Positions 11,901-24,200 of a DNA stretch of 64,000 nucleotides are shown piece after piece. Where the stretch lies: positions 124,001 through 188,000 of the forward strand of contig JAMXBD010000171.1 in the NCBI GenBank assembly GCA_024138025.1, given 5' to 3'. Origin of the DNA: Combretum micranthum. Lineage: Eukaryota > Streptophyta > Magnoliopsida > Myrtales > Combretaceae. Position 1 is the stretch's first letter, and every line of letters starts with the position of its first letter. The notes under the pieces are model-generated. The model had not been told where the DNA came from. It worked only from the letters and a program-made list of their open reading frames with translations, and ran no database searches. Made by a program: the position numbers and the translations under genes.

Positions 11901-13500
11901 AAGTTTCCGAGGTTTACACAGTCGGCATAGAGGAAGGATAGATTGCAAAACTTTAGCATTGCCTCTACGCTGCCAGCCTTAACCCAGCTTTGAAGGGGAA
12001 CAAAATAAAAAATGTAAAAGCTGACAAAATTGTCTTCTACGCTACCAATCTTAAGGCAATATAGGTTGAAGATTAGTAAGCAATATAGGCCAATGTAGAA
12101 GAGAGGAATAGACGGCTTCTACAATTTCATCCAATGTCGGCTCTCTAGGAATCAAAGCAGTCGATATTGAGATGACCTTAAGTGTCCACAGAATTGAAAT
12201 TTTAAAGGTTGTCACCTACATGTCCGGCCTTGAAATAGATTTGGACAGCCTTTGATGTTTTCATTATATACCTGCATATGAAACCTACACCACCGACGTT
12301 CAAGCGGCATAGGTCATCCACAAAATGCAAATCTTTAAGGCTGAAGCCAAGGTTGCCGGTGTTCAAGTATCATAGCAATGTACGCCACCTATACGCTACC
12401 AGCGTACACTCTGTAACTACAAAATTCAAATGGAAAGTCTAGGATTCTTTCTATATAAGCTAGGGTTTCCTTCACAATTGATATACATGAATTAAAGAAA
12501 AATTAGAGCAGCTTTTCTTTCTTTGTTAGGATTTGTTGGAGATTTTGAGATAATGTGAATTTAGAGCTTGTATTGACAAGATTTTGCAAGTGAAGATATT
12601 GACATTTGAATTGGTGATATCTAATTTTATTTTTTTTATGCAATCATTTGTCTGATTTCACTGTTTAACATGATGTCATTTGCAATTTCTTCTTTGATTA
12701 TTGAATCTAGATTAATGATGAGCTAGTTTGCATTGTGGGAAGTTGATGACACCTTAAGCATGCTAATATGATCTTTGAAATTACGTTATATGGTTGTTAG
12801 GATTATGAAATATTCATATTGAACTCCTATTGTACATTTTATTTCTATAGGAAATTTGATTTATAAGAATCTTGATAACTTAGAAGAGGAATTAAGGTTC
12901 ATACGAATTTGTGAATTAAGGTTAAATAACAATTGCAAAAGCGGCGGAGTTTAATCTGATTTAGAAATTGTCCATTGTTATTCATGCAATGTTTTATGTT
13001 GATTTCCTACTAAGGGATTAGAAGAAGTTGATTTAAATCATTAGTCAATTATAGAATCGGGAGATTTGTAATTCAAAATTAGATTCCACTGGTAATTTAT
13101 TTAGCGGAAGCTATTAGGTTATTTCGTGGTTTAAATGATATTAAAACATGATTGCGAGTTTTAGATTTTGACAATTTCATATGAATATCCATAAGGCTAA
13201 TTATCAATATAACATGATTTCAAGTTGATTAGCAATGTTAAGGTAGATTCTTTTCCTTCCCACATTCTTTTGATATATATATATATAACACTCTTACTAC
13301 ATTCACAAATAGCTGTTAAATTAGATTAAAAATAGATAATTAGCTAATTTATAAAAAATGGATTGCCTAAATATTAGTTGAAGCTAATATTTGTCTAGTA
13401 GTTAAAGTGATCCTCGTGGGAACAATACTTTACTCACTTTTATATTACTTTATCAGACCTAGTATACTTGCTAGAAGAATTCACAATTTATTTATTTACA
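11900..13500 (+). repeat. Athila-like Ty3 LTR region (candidate)
   Basis: Around 12450 TATATAAGC precedes an AGGGTTTCCTTC leader. At 13409-13480 the sequence GATCCTCGTGGGAACAATAC, then a TATTACTTTATCAGACC stretch and TATACTTGCTAG resembles the conserved 3' part of Athila-type LTRs. Upstream, 11920-12420 is a more GC-rich region with recurring CTACGCTGCCAGCC / CTATACGCTACCAGCG motifs. No coding region follows, so this is probably a solo or truncated LTR. The limits are approximate. Confidence 0.45.
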
Positions 13501-15230
13501 CATTTCAAGTGGATCACCGACCGAGTAGAGAGGGATAGAGAAACCACTAAGTTGTTAATTTTTGTAGGTGTTCAAAGATCCAATCCCCTCATCAACTAGA
13601 TTTCATCTACGCTCACTTCAACCCATGGCGATTCTCTCCTCCAGAGGAGCCTATTCGCCTTATCTTTCTTGTTATATCATTTGATTCGTCTGGGTATTCG
13701 ACTAATCCTTGTTAGTTTAATATAATCCTTTATCTATTTTTATTATAATATGTACTACAAATGTGACTGAGCCAAAAATAGTAGAAAAGAAAAAAAAAAA
13801 AAAAAAAGACATGCGTGTGCGTATGTGATTATATTGATCTACTTGCTTTTTGATGATATTATGAATAATAGGTTATTTAGATAATTTAGATAACTAAGTA
13901 AATAAAACTTTAGAGTATAAATTTTTAGTATGATTAGCGAATATGCCTTTTAGGGTTAAATCATAAAAATTAGTACACTATATATATATATATATATATA
14001 TATAAGTATAAGATTATTAGCTTCTTGAATCACTCTTTGATGATATATGCATTGCGATTGTTTAATAATTTATTTTGGCATGATCATTTGTTTCTTTTAG
14101 GTCCCCTGTAAATATCGGCTTTCTTTTTTAATCAAAAACCTAAAAAAATAGAAATTTCATGAAAATAAAAAAATATATATTTTTTTCATATATGACATAT
14201 ATATATATATATATATGGTATTAGAAAATCTATTTCACAGCTTATATACAATAATAACTCTTATATTTTTTTTCTAAAAGTTTCAAAAACAAAATAAATG
14301 GGGTTTTTCCAAAAACAGTATACTTTTTAGAAGTTTTCAAAAACAAGAAAATCAAAACTAGATGTCTTAGGGTTTTTAAGAAAGCAAAATCATATTGGTT
14401 AAACAACTTAAATTTGGTGGATTTTCACAACTGAAAAATATAAACAAACTAAAAATTTTGTAAAAATCAAAACAAACTATGAGGACATGATTCCAACTAG
14501 TGGTTACACAGGTACTTGTGGGGCAATCATAACAATAAAAAAATCATAGGTTTTCAAAAACAAATTTTTTTTTTTTTTGTAAATATATAAACCCTTGTTA
14601 TACAAAGACTAAAAATTCAAAAAATTCAAAAATAACCTCCTTTTAGCCCATATATTTAAAATTTCTAAAGCCCATCCAAAGCTTAAATAACCATTAAAGT
14701 TTTAAAATAGCAGCCTCTAGATCCATCAATTTTTTGCTTTTTACGCAAACTAGTGGTCGAACTAGAAACCAAACTACCCATTTGGTTTTTGGTTCACTCC
14801 TTTTTCAACTTTAGCTAGTGGCAACTCCATCAAAACAATTTTTTGAAAATTGGGCTTTTTACAAAAACCTTATTGGTTCCTTGTTAAGTGTACCATATCA
14901 AAAGAGCATGGTTTGATATGGTTCAAAACCTTTAAGAGAATAGGAGCAAAATTTGGGCTCGACAACCATTAATGGGTCTATTGTACTCTTATTAACTTAT
15001 CCTTGGAAGCTTTAGGGCCTTGATATCAAAATTCTACCATATGGTCTTGTATGTCAAAATATAGGTCCAATGATCCATAATTACTCTAATTGAGCCTAAA
15101 CATAATTATTTAAGTTCATTGTCTATTTCTAGGTTTTCAATTACTTAATAGGCTCATATATTGAGCTGGCAATTTGTGCTACTGTATCTTGTTTTGTATT
15201 TGTGTCTTAGTAGGTTTATGTCCGAAAAGC
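13501..15230. other. AT-rich intergenic stretch with simple repeats
   Basis: It holds an A-run (about 13789-13807) and TA microsatellites at about 13979-14004 and 14197-14216. No coding domain or recognised repeat was found. Confidence 0.5.
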
Positions 15231-17900
15231 CTATATGCCCCAAAAGGTACCCTAAACGTGATACTTTGCATGAATCCAAACTGAAGCTCATGAGTGTCCA
15301 CTTAGGCAACTCCATGGACCTTCAAAGTAATTCATGAGAATAGCATGAATAAAGTTCCCAAAGGAAAATGACCCCACATGCAGGATCAGGTTGGCTAGAA
15401 TAAGAACATAATGCATACACATATATAATTGGTAATTGTAATATGTTAGACATTACAGTACTAGATCATAATTACAACATAATACACAAATATTGTCTTA
15501 GGCAAGAGATAATACTATAAATGATTTCTAACATAGTTCTTTACATTGATTCCTTCCCACTTCCATATATAAACCTTTGGCTAACATTGACATCGTACTA
15601 AGACGACACTTCAGACCAACAATAACCAGGGGTAAACCTGAAAAAAGTAAGGGATGTTGAAGGGTAAGTGAACCACTGCTTAGTGAGATAAACAAACCAA
15701 TACACACACAATAGAGATTTACAAACAAGTTTATTATTCAACCATATGCAATGCAACATTCACACATAAGAACAGATGCAAGCTTGGATGACCAGAATCC
15801 AAATAGGATGTAGATTTACACCATCTAATCAAGGTTTCAAAGCACATACCCACCAAGACATAGGAAAATCTCAAAATATCAATTAAGAACTATTAATCGT
15901 TTGGCCATTTATGTTTAAATCATTTCACTAACTTGAAATTTTAGATCATCCCTATAGTATTCCAATTTCAAAGTTTTAATACCATAGACGCTACTCTTTG
16001 CTTTACCAATTGATTTATGTGCAACCAAACAGTCTGCTAGCAACCCTAGACTAATTACTTTTCTTTATTAGTTGCCCCTAAAGTTTCTATAAACTTGAAA
16101 TGTAACACGTACCTTTCATGGTATAATGGTGCAATCATGTAATCATGTAATGCATGGTAAGTTGATTCATCATCCACAATTATTAAGCCTGGTTTTGGGG
16201 CGACCATTCAATTTTTCAAACAATCATCATATTCATAAGAAAAATTTAATCAAGCAAGTGCTCTACTTTTATTTAGGTAGATTGATAATCACTCAATCAT
16301 CAAACAGCAAGCAGTACCTAATCCCCTTACATAATTCATTATTTTAATATGATTAAATCGATACACTACGTTACAAGCACAAACAATATGTACAGTCAAA
16401 GTTACTCACCTATCCACAAAGTCAAAGGTAGTCGTAGTAATCATCCGGGAAATCCAAAAGTGAGTCTAATTCACCTATAAGAGGTAATGATCATATATTA
16501 ATATGGTGACAATTAGTTGTAAAACCTATAAGTGCCTATGTGACCTACTTGAGTTGTCGGCACTCTTTAGTATATCCAGTAGATCCTAAACTTTTCATGA
16601 TAATCTATTTACTACAAAAGGGTTATAAGATTTACCTAGATTTAGGACTTTTGGGAACTATGTCTAACTCAATAAATGTCCTATTTTATATTTTTATTTT
16701 ATAAGCGGATTTAATCATGTAATGCTAATTTGACTATATCATATCCGTTTTAGGTCTTATTTGTTTGTATAAATAGTTCTCTGGAAGTCTATCTCGATTA
16801 CTACCCGATATTATTATTCCTTAGTGGATTTTAACTCATTTTATTTATTATTGTATTATTATAAATATACATTTATTATTTATTTATTATTTATTTATTT
16901 ATTTTATTATTTATTTATCTTTCTTTTTATTATTTTTTTATTTTTATTTATATATCCAAGAAGTTATATTATTTTAACTTAAAAACTAACTCAAGGCCAT
17001 GATTAGTGTTCTGTTTTCCTCAAGTGGCTAGGTTCTATAATTATTTGTTTACATATTTTATCTCGTTTAATTGCTCCTTTCATGTTTACTATGGAGGTAC
17101 CCTCCAAGCATGCAACCTAATATGGGTTGTTGTATAGCATATAGTTATAGGCACTTATACAAGCATTTTTTTATGCCTCTAAGTTGATTTTCTTTATGCA
17201 TGAAGCTTCTTTGTTCAAGTTTGCCATTGATCTTAATAGCTAGGACTCCAATTATATGGACAATATTCTTTATCCCTCCTTCATTGGTGAACACGTACGC
17301 AGTTGTATGGATATTGCCATGTACTTTACTTCTTTTCCATTTTATAAGTCTTGTTGGTAATATTTATAACCTTACAGTTGCATCTTTAATATTTGAGTAA
17401 ATTTACGTATACATATATCTCCACGTGTGCCGAGCATATGCATGCATCTAGTGACCACTTTATTCTATTCCTAAACATCTCTTCAACAAATTTGTCTTAT
17501 TTCATGTGTTTGTAATACTTTGCCCTGATGATGATGATGATGATGATAAACGTGATCTCATTGCTTTCATAAGGGTGACGGATCGTTCATGCATATATAC
17601 CCATTATCTTGTTTTATCTATTCTTATTCCTTACTAGTGATTGGATTTAGAGTTTCATCTTTGTCTTGAGATTTTGAATGGTGGTGGTCTCTCTTTCTCT
17701 TCAATAGTGATCGGATCAAGGAAGAAAATGAAGAGAAAAACGGCTTATCAAAACTATGGAAAACCTTCATGAAGGAGTCTTGAGTAGTTGATGATTTCTT
17801 ACCTCTACTCAATGCTACTTGGAATAATTGTTTCCTATCCTTATGTTGGCTTACATGGGATCTTGTTAGGATGATCTTGTAATGGAAGTGAGCTTAGGAT
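15231..17900 (-). repeat. Reverse-oriented long LTR (copy C), far edge uncertain
   Basis: The left edge CTATATGCCCCAAAAGGTAC followed by CCTAAACGTGA matches the copy F start CGTCACGTCCCAATAGATAC followed by CCTAAACGTGA. The block 15780-15835 (AAGCTTGGATGACCAGAATC, then ATTTACACCATC) matches 8390-8440 in copy B. The TACTCACCTATCCACAAAG region near 16405 is the complement of the GTGAGTA block in D and E. A candidate promoter on the minus strand is the complement of GGATTATATAGG at 17897-17908. Beyond that, homology is too weak to fix the end. The ORF at 17624-17812 (-) falls in the leader region and shows no known domain. Confidence 0.55.
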
Positions 17901-18086
17901 TATATAGGTTTTTGTCTTGTTTCTTTGGAGCTTTACGTAAAGGACATGACGATTAGGAATGTTGTGATATGTCTAAATGAAAGTGTTCTTTCTTGTTTGC
18001 TTTTCGGGTTGGGGCTTGTTATTCACAAAGACGGAAAGAAAAATGGAAAAATACTGGTGTATTTCTTCTGAAATGGTGTGTGTGTG
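17901..18086. other. Possible continuation of LTR copy C
   Basis: It ends in a TG microsatellite (about 18075-18086) against which the hAT element abuts. No gene is visible. Confidence 0.3.
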
Positions 18087-19000
18087 TAGGGATGCAACCG
18101 GGGCGGGTCATTATAGGATACCTGCCTGCCCGCCCGTCCCGCTAAAGACCCTATAGGGTTTAGGGTTGTACTAATAACCCGTTGGGAAAACCTGATCCGA
18201 TATAATTAAAAAAAATTAAAATTTTAGTTTAAGGAATCTACTTGTTCATTAGTTGAATGATGCTTTTCATATATGTATTTATTAAAAATTAATAACAAAT
18301 ACATTAAAAATTTTAATGTGAAGCTCCTTCTACCATCACGTTTTTAGTTCATCAAACAGGCCGCCAGCAAAATTTACATTGGTGCATTAATGTTATTATA
18401 TTATTTGTCAGTGTGTTTCTAGACGTCGACAATTTTTTCTTCCATTATAATTATCACACATCGTATTCAAGTCCGATACCCATCTTTCATATGGCTGTTG
18501 CTTAAATTTGTAGTGTGGTCCTGTTGGGGTTTTTAATATTTTTAAAGTTTTACTCAATGTAATAGGATTAGGTCAGATTCTTAATTTGGATGCATGATTG
18601 ACAAACCGTGGAAGTTTCATTTTTATAATACTACAAATTTTCTTCATCTTAATTTAGAAAGGTTAGTCTTTATGATTAGTCAACAATGCTAATACATATA
18701 ATCCAACTTTAACTCTAATCAAAATTGAGATGTTTCCCTAAATCTCTGCAAATTTTTATTTTCTCCTTTCCAAAGTAGCACAATATAAGTCAATTATATA
18801 ACCAAATTAATATATTTTGCAGCACATTTAAAGATGTATGCAATTTTTCCTTTCAATTTACATTGATAGAAATGGAAAGAGATAATAAAAATAAAAATAA
18901 AAAAATTAAATCGGGTTCGGTTCGGGTCGGGTTGGGTTTCTTAAAAAATCGGGTCAGGTCGGGTTCTGGGACTTAATGACCCCCCCCGTTTACATCCCTA
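18087..19000. mobile_element. Non-autonomous hAT-like element (914 bp)
   Basis: The left end TAGGGATGCAACCGGGGCGG and the reverse complement of the right end TAGGGATGTAAACGGGGGGG are imperfect terminal inverted repeats of about 23 bp. Just inside the right end is a GGGTTCGG / GGGTCGGGTT-rich stretch (18915-18970), typical of this plant hAT type. No transposase is encoded. The flanks are TG-rich and G-rich simple sequence, so an 8-bp target duplication cannot be confirmed (TGTGTGTG against GGGTGGGG). Confidence 0.65.
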
Positions 19001-19026
19001 GGGTGGGGTGGGATGGGGTGGGGGTG
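19001..19026 (+). other. G-quadruplex-like G-runs
   Basis: Five runs of three to five G are separated by one or two bases (GGG T GGGG T GGG AT GGGG T GGGGG), directly next to the right end of the hAT element. It fits the standard G-quadruplex pattern. A role is not shown. Confidence 0.6.
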
Positions 19027-19487
19027 TAGCTGTTTCATGAGAATAAAGGAGGAGAAGTGGAAAAGGAGTTTGCAGCATATATTGAGAAAATGATGGGCAA
19101 GGAGTTCTTGGATAGTTTGCTAAATTTGATAGTAAATGTCGTCACTTACTCTTGTCATTGCTTGGCTTATTCTGGACAGCAATAATGAGGTAAAGGAGAT
19201 GGATTTATTCATGGCCTTTATTGCCTAAGATTCCATGTAGAGTTGTGCCATACCATGAAGATAATATAGCCTTATAGGGATATATATATATATATATATA
19301 AGACTTTGACTTTTTCCTTTTTTGACCGATGGTGAAGAAAGAGCAAAAAGAAGGTTTGAGTGGGGGTGGTTCGTCCATGCAGGATAAGGAGGGGTGGTGC
19401 ACAATCGAGTAAATTATATTTGGTTTGACCAGTAGTTAGTTTAGAAGATTTAATATGAGATAATTGCTATAGTTTCAAGTTGATATG
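19027..19487. other. Intergenic stretch with TA microsatellite
   Basis: A TA run lies at about 19280-19301. No ORF with a recognisable domain is present. Confidence 0.4.
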
Positions 19488-19790
19488 TATTATTTTGTGT
19501 CAATACAATTGAGTATCCATATAATTTTCAATCAATATTTGTTGAATTATTTGTGATCATCATTTATATAAATTTTATATTAGATTTTTATAATATATGT
19601 ATATTTTATATTCGATAAAGAATCCTATCAGATCTAATTTATACTACGCAAATATCTCTAAGCTATTGTTTGCTAACCGATAAATCATATTAGTGAATTG
19701 GTTCATTTTCATGCAAACATTTGTTTTATCTAACTATCAATTCTAAGAAAATGAAATTTTTCAAGGGTTTACGAAGCCTCACCCCAAGAT
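19488..19790 (+). repeat. Repeat X, third copy of the CCoAOMT-upstream repeat
   Basis: It aligns by eye with 39316-39590 (Y) and 39870-40150 (Z). Shared anchors are GAATTATTTGTGATCATCAT, then CGATAAAGAATCCTATCAGA, then AACCGATAAATCATATTAGT, and AATTCTAAGAAAATG at the end. It is more diverged from Y and Z than they are from each other. No coding sequence. Confidence 0.6.
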
Positions 19791-20479
19791 CCAATCCATT
19801 TATTAATTGTATATAACAAACTAAACCTATGACCCAACCCATTTATATTGTGTCTCATTTCTCCTATCAACAAGTTTATTGGTTGACAAAACATATAATA
19901 ATATATAATCCATTAGAAATTAAATCTTTTATATTATCCTTGAAATTAATATTTTAAAATTGTTATGATCCTAAATAGACATATTTAACAAATAATGTAT
20001 AATATATTATTCTTATATAATTAAAAGAAAAGAGATTATAATATTTGACTCAATGCATTGTTAAATAAGTATAATATTAATGAATAATAATTTACGATAA
20101 CAAAAAAAGTTTCTATAAATGTTAACTAATAGATATATAATACATAGATGTTGTATATATACCCTTTAGACATTTGTTATATATGTTATATTATTTACAT
20201 AACTTATAGAGTACGTTAGTTGTATATATTAATATAATATATGTTTTTATATTATATTTTGATATAAATTTGTATAATATGTTAAATATAATATATATAT
20301 TATATTGCAAACACACACACGCACATATATAACATATTTAATTTATATAACATATATATTATATATTTATAATATGTATATTTTATACATGTATAGATAT
20401 GTTATATACATACACTTATTATGATGCATATCTACATGATATATTTTATATATAATTTATAATTTATGTGTACTCTTCA
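19791..20479. other. Very AT-rich stretch, nothing recognised
   Basis: Dominated by TATAT-type simple sequence from about 20150 to 20460, with a short CA/CG-containing run near 20310. No gene. Confidence 0.5.
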
Positions 20480-21010
20480 AGTCTAAATTAGAATATGGGC
20501 CATTCGAGCTGAGCCCAACTTGCAAATGTACTTGGCTCTTTGATTAAGCCTAGATCTTGATGACCAACTTTACAACGTGATGCCTCACTTAAATGACCAT
20601 AAACCTTGCTTGGTCGTCCTTACTTTATACGTCACTCGGCATAAGTCTCCCAGTTAGATTGGGCATGTGATAGTAAAGAAGTAAGCTAACCCTACGTCCT
20701 CCGTTACTGCTGGCAACCCCCTACTTGCCTGCTTATCCATAACCCCATGATGCCTACAACTGCTAGATCAATCACCTATAAATACCACCTGCCCTCCATG
20801 AGAACGGTAATGTTGCACTCAACCAATTGCTTATACTTAATCTGAAGGCTTGTTATGACGACTTCTAACTTGAGTGTCAAATAACCACCCCAGACTTATG
20901 CTTGGTGCGCCACTAACCAAGTTTCCATTTTACAGGCCTTATTCTCTTCATACTAGTCTAAGCCCGAGATATCTTAATCCAACCTCTATTAGATTCGAGC
21001 AAGCAACATA
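20480..21010 (+). repeat. Ty3-type LTR fragment with TATA box
   Basis: A TATA box TATAAATA at 20777-20784 is followed by ACCACCTGCCCTCC, and then by AACTTGAGTGTCAAATAACC, a CC-rich stretch and TTTTACAGGCC (20865-20940). This order resembles the conserved R-U5 stretch of Tat-type Ty3 LTRs, where AACTTGAGCGTCGGAG and a TTTGCAGG-like motif are common. It sits alone in AT-rich DNA with no polyprotein, so it is a truncated or solo LTR with uncertain edges. Confidence 0.5.
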
Positions 21011-21288
21011 TAATCTTTACAAACTATAAATTACATATTTAAAATTTATAATTTAATATAGATATTTTAAAATATATTTATATATTTTATTAAATAGGAT
21101 CTATATTATCTAACATGCATACATATGCATATATAGTATATTCATTTCATGTAATAAATAAATAATAACACACACACACACATAACCTATTAATTATGTA
21201 TTTATAACTTATAGATCTTATTTAAGTATAGACAAGTACACACACATACATTATAAATATTTATTATATGTATGTTATGTGACATATA

Positions 21289-24200
21289 TGTAATCCCTAA
21301 GATTTTTCCATAATAATTTCAATACTTAGAAATTAAAATTCACAAATAGATATTAAGTATGGAATTGCACGTAGAGTTTTTCTTGATTATGTTTTATAAT
21401 AGGGTAAGTAATTTTCCCAGCTAGTAGAAGATAGCAAAGACAAGATTACATGTAAAGAGATGATAACTAACTAAATAAAAATGCTAGACTTCAAAAATCA
21501 AAAGAAATATGAGACGATAAATTTTTAGAATCTATTGATCGGTAAAGAGAAATTTTAAGATAAATCGCTAGAGATGAAATATACGTGATGTAGCTAATAA
21601 CAAATAAAAATTTATGAATCCAAAGCGTAAACGAAAATTATGAGTATGTGGTCATGAAATTTAGAATTTTTTAAGTCTATTAAGTATAATATCATAATTT
21701 AACCTATTGGGCCTAGAAACCTTAATCGCATAAGAAAAAATCCTAAAAATATTCAATCGTGTAAGCTTTAAATTTAAAATTTAATTCAAAATTTATTTAA
21801 GAAAAATATTGAACCCTTAGACATAATTTAAAAATTTTTTATTTGAAATAACTTATATATTTTTACGTGTATTACTAAATAATCAACATGATAGCTTAAA
21901 TATTGTCTTCTATTCATCAAGAGATATTGATATCACATCACGTGTGATATTTTCTTTTTTTTCTTCTTCAAGAGCCATCCAAGATCTTCAAAGGAAGGGG
22001 GAGATGCCACATGCCTTCTTTGAGAGTGGAAGTGTCACTTCCAAAATCTTCTCTTCATTATTTCTTTAAATAATAAACTCGACCTCCCCTCTAATAAGCA
22101 TTAATGAGTGATTTGATGCAAAACAAACCCTAGATTTCTTGCATTCCCAACTATGATCTTCATGCATGAAGAAAGAAGAGAGCCATTAAATCACCTTATC
22201 TCTTGAATTTTGATAGAATTTTAATGATTGCTTGTGTCAGCATGATGTAAGCTTATCTTAACTATCAATTGATGTGTATGTGTGTTCACACTAACCTTGG
22301 AACCGCAATTCCTTTCTTCTTTCCTCTTATAACCATGAGTTCGAATTCATGCCCAAACAAAATATCAATTTTCATCCAATCAAATTAATTTCTCCTATTT
22401 AAGTCAAATAAATAAGGAAAAACAAATAGAGATATCATTATCAAAGAAAACCTTGGCCTTGTCGTGATTCTTCATGAATCAAGCTAGGAAACATCAACAT
22501 CATCCAATTTTTCAATGTCTTCTCATAAATGCCTTTTATGGATAAGAAGAAAAATCAAAACCCTAGAATTCCCCCCATGTCATGAATCTTGAGCCTTAAA
22601 GCAAACAATCACACATCAATTTCCACTTACATCAATATCAACCAAAAGTAGAAAGCATAAAATCATAACCAACACTTGTCTTCAAAACCCTAAGGGCCCC
22701 CACATGCCGTAAACCCATCCATTAAGCAACAAGCCAACATCAACATCACTACTTTCTTTAACTTCCTTAAATAGAATACATGAAAGAGAAAACAAGATCT
22801 TGACTTCAAACCCTAGCTATGAACTCCTTCTAAACTATGAGCCCCATCTTTTTTCAACACATATATTAACATCAACCACCTTGCCTTTCATGCATGAAAA
22901 TCATACAAAAACCCTAATGAACAATGATAACCATATTACACGCATCTCTAATCAAAAACCCCATAAATAATCAAAGTAATTCCTACTTCAAAAATCAAGT
23001 ATCTAAGGTAAGGAACTATCTAAATTAAGTTAGATTTTCATAGAAAAGAACTCATCTTATCTTATTCCTTATGTTAGGGTTTCGGCTTCTATCATAGTAA
23101 TGGAATATCAATTTCAAACTATACTAAACAAAGCTAATCTCTACTCTACTCCATGTATATATGATGTTCAAGTATAGATTTCAATAGAAACTAAAGTTGA
23201 TCTTTGTTTTAGGTACTACAAAATTTCGGTCATTCCCTAAGCTTAAGGGGATTTATTTCAATCTTTCTCAAAACAAGGTAATTCCAATCCTACACTAACC
23301 ATATGGCATGTTTACTAAAGCATATCATGAAAAGCTAATAAGTACATATCAAGTTCTACACATGTGTGTTTGGGCCACTTCATAAGATAGGGGATGTCAT
23401 CTGTTATCTAAGATAAAACGTAAGCCATACTAAGTAATATAAGGATATAACATGATTCATGAAGATCAAACAATCATTTAATAAAGTTATGAACATATAT
23501 AGTTCATGAAGAGAGTTTCGGCTCTATAGGGAAATTCATATATGCTATGTGTTTTTATTTATGAAACTTAGATTATCTTAAGTGATATCATCTTAAAGCA
23601 TGATCAATGAAGTTGTATTAATTATTTACTAAGAATATGAACCTATATAAGATATTCTATGTAGATATAGGCAAGATTTGGTCGAACTGGAAACCGAAAC
23701 AAAACCGTCACCGGTAGTTTTAAAATCGAAACTAGACCAGTTGGCCAATTCTACATCCAACTGTGAAATCGCTACTTTCACGATTTTTTGGCCTAGAACC
23801 TGTGGTTCAAGCAGGTTCCATTGAAAAAAAATTAAAAATAAAAAATAATATCAAAAATATAATTATTAATATTTATTAGCAACACAAATAAGCATATCTT
23901 AAAATTACATATAATTAGTTTAAATAAACTTCTCCTCAAAGAAAAATTCATTTCCTTAATAATGTGAGACTATTTTTTGAATTGTAATTTTCTTTTTACC
24001 CTCTAGAATATTTTGCAATCTCGTATTTCTAACTACAATTGATATTGGATGTGTTTGTATATAAATAAACGTGCATTCTAAACAAATTAAAAAAAAAAAA
24101 ATTGGTTAATAATTTAACACTTTTGGATCCAATAATTATTTTGAGTTTAAAATTTATTTTATTAAAAACTATAATTCATTTATTTTTTATTTTTATTTTA

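Noticed and set aside
17624..17812. 62-aa minus-strand ORF with a Lys/Arg-rich middle
   Set aside because: It lies where the leader of LTR copy C is expected, has no recognised family and may just be leader sequence. A short host peptide cannot be excluded.
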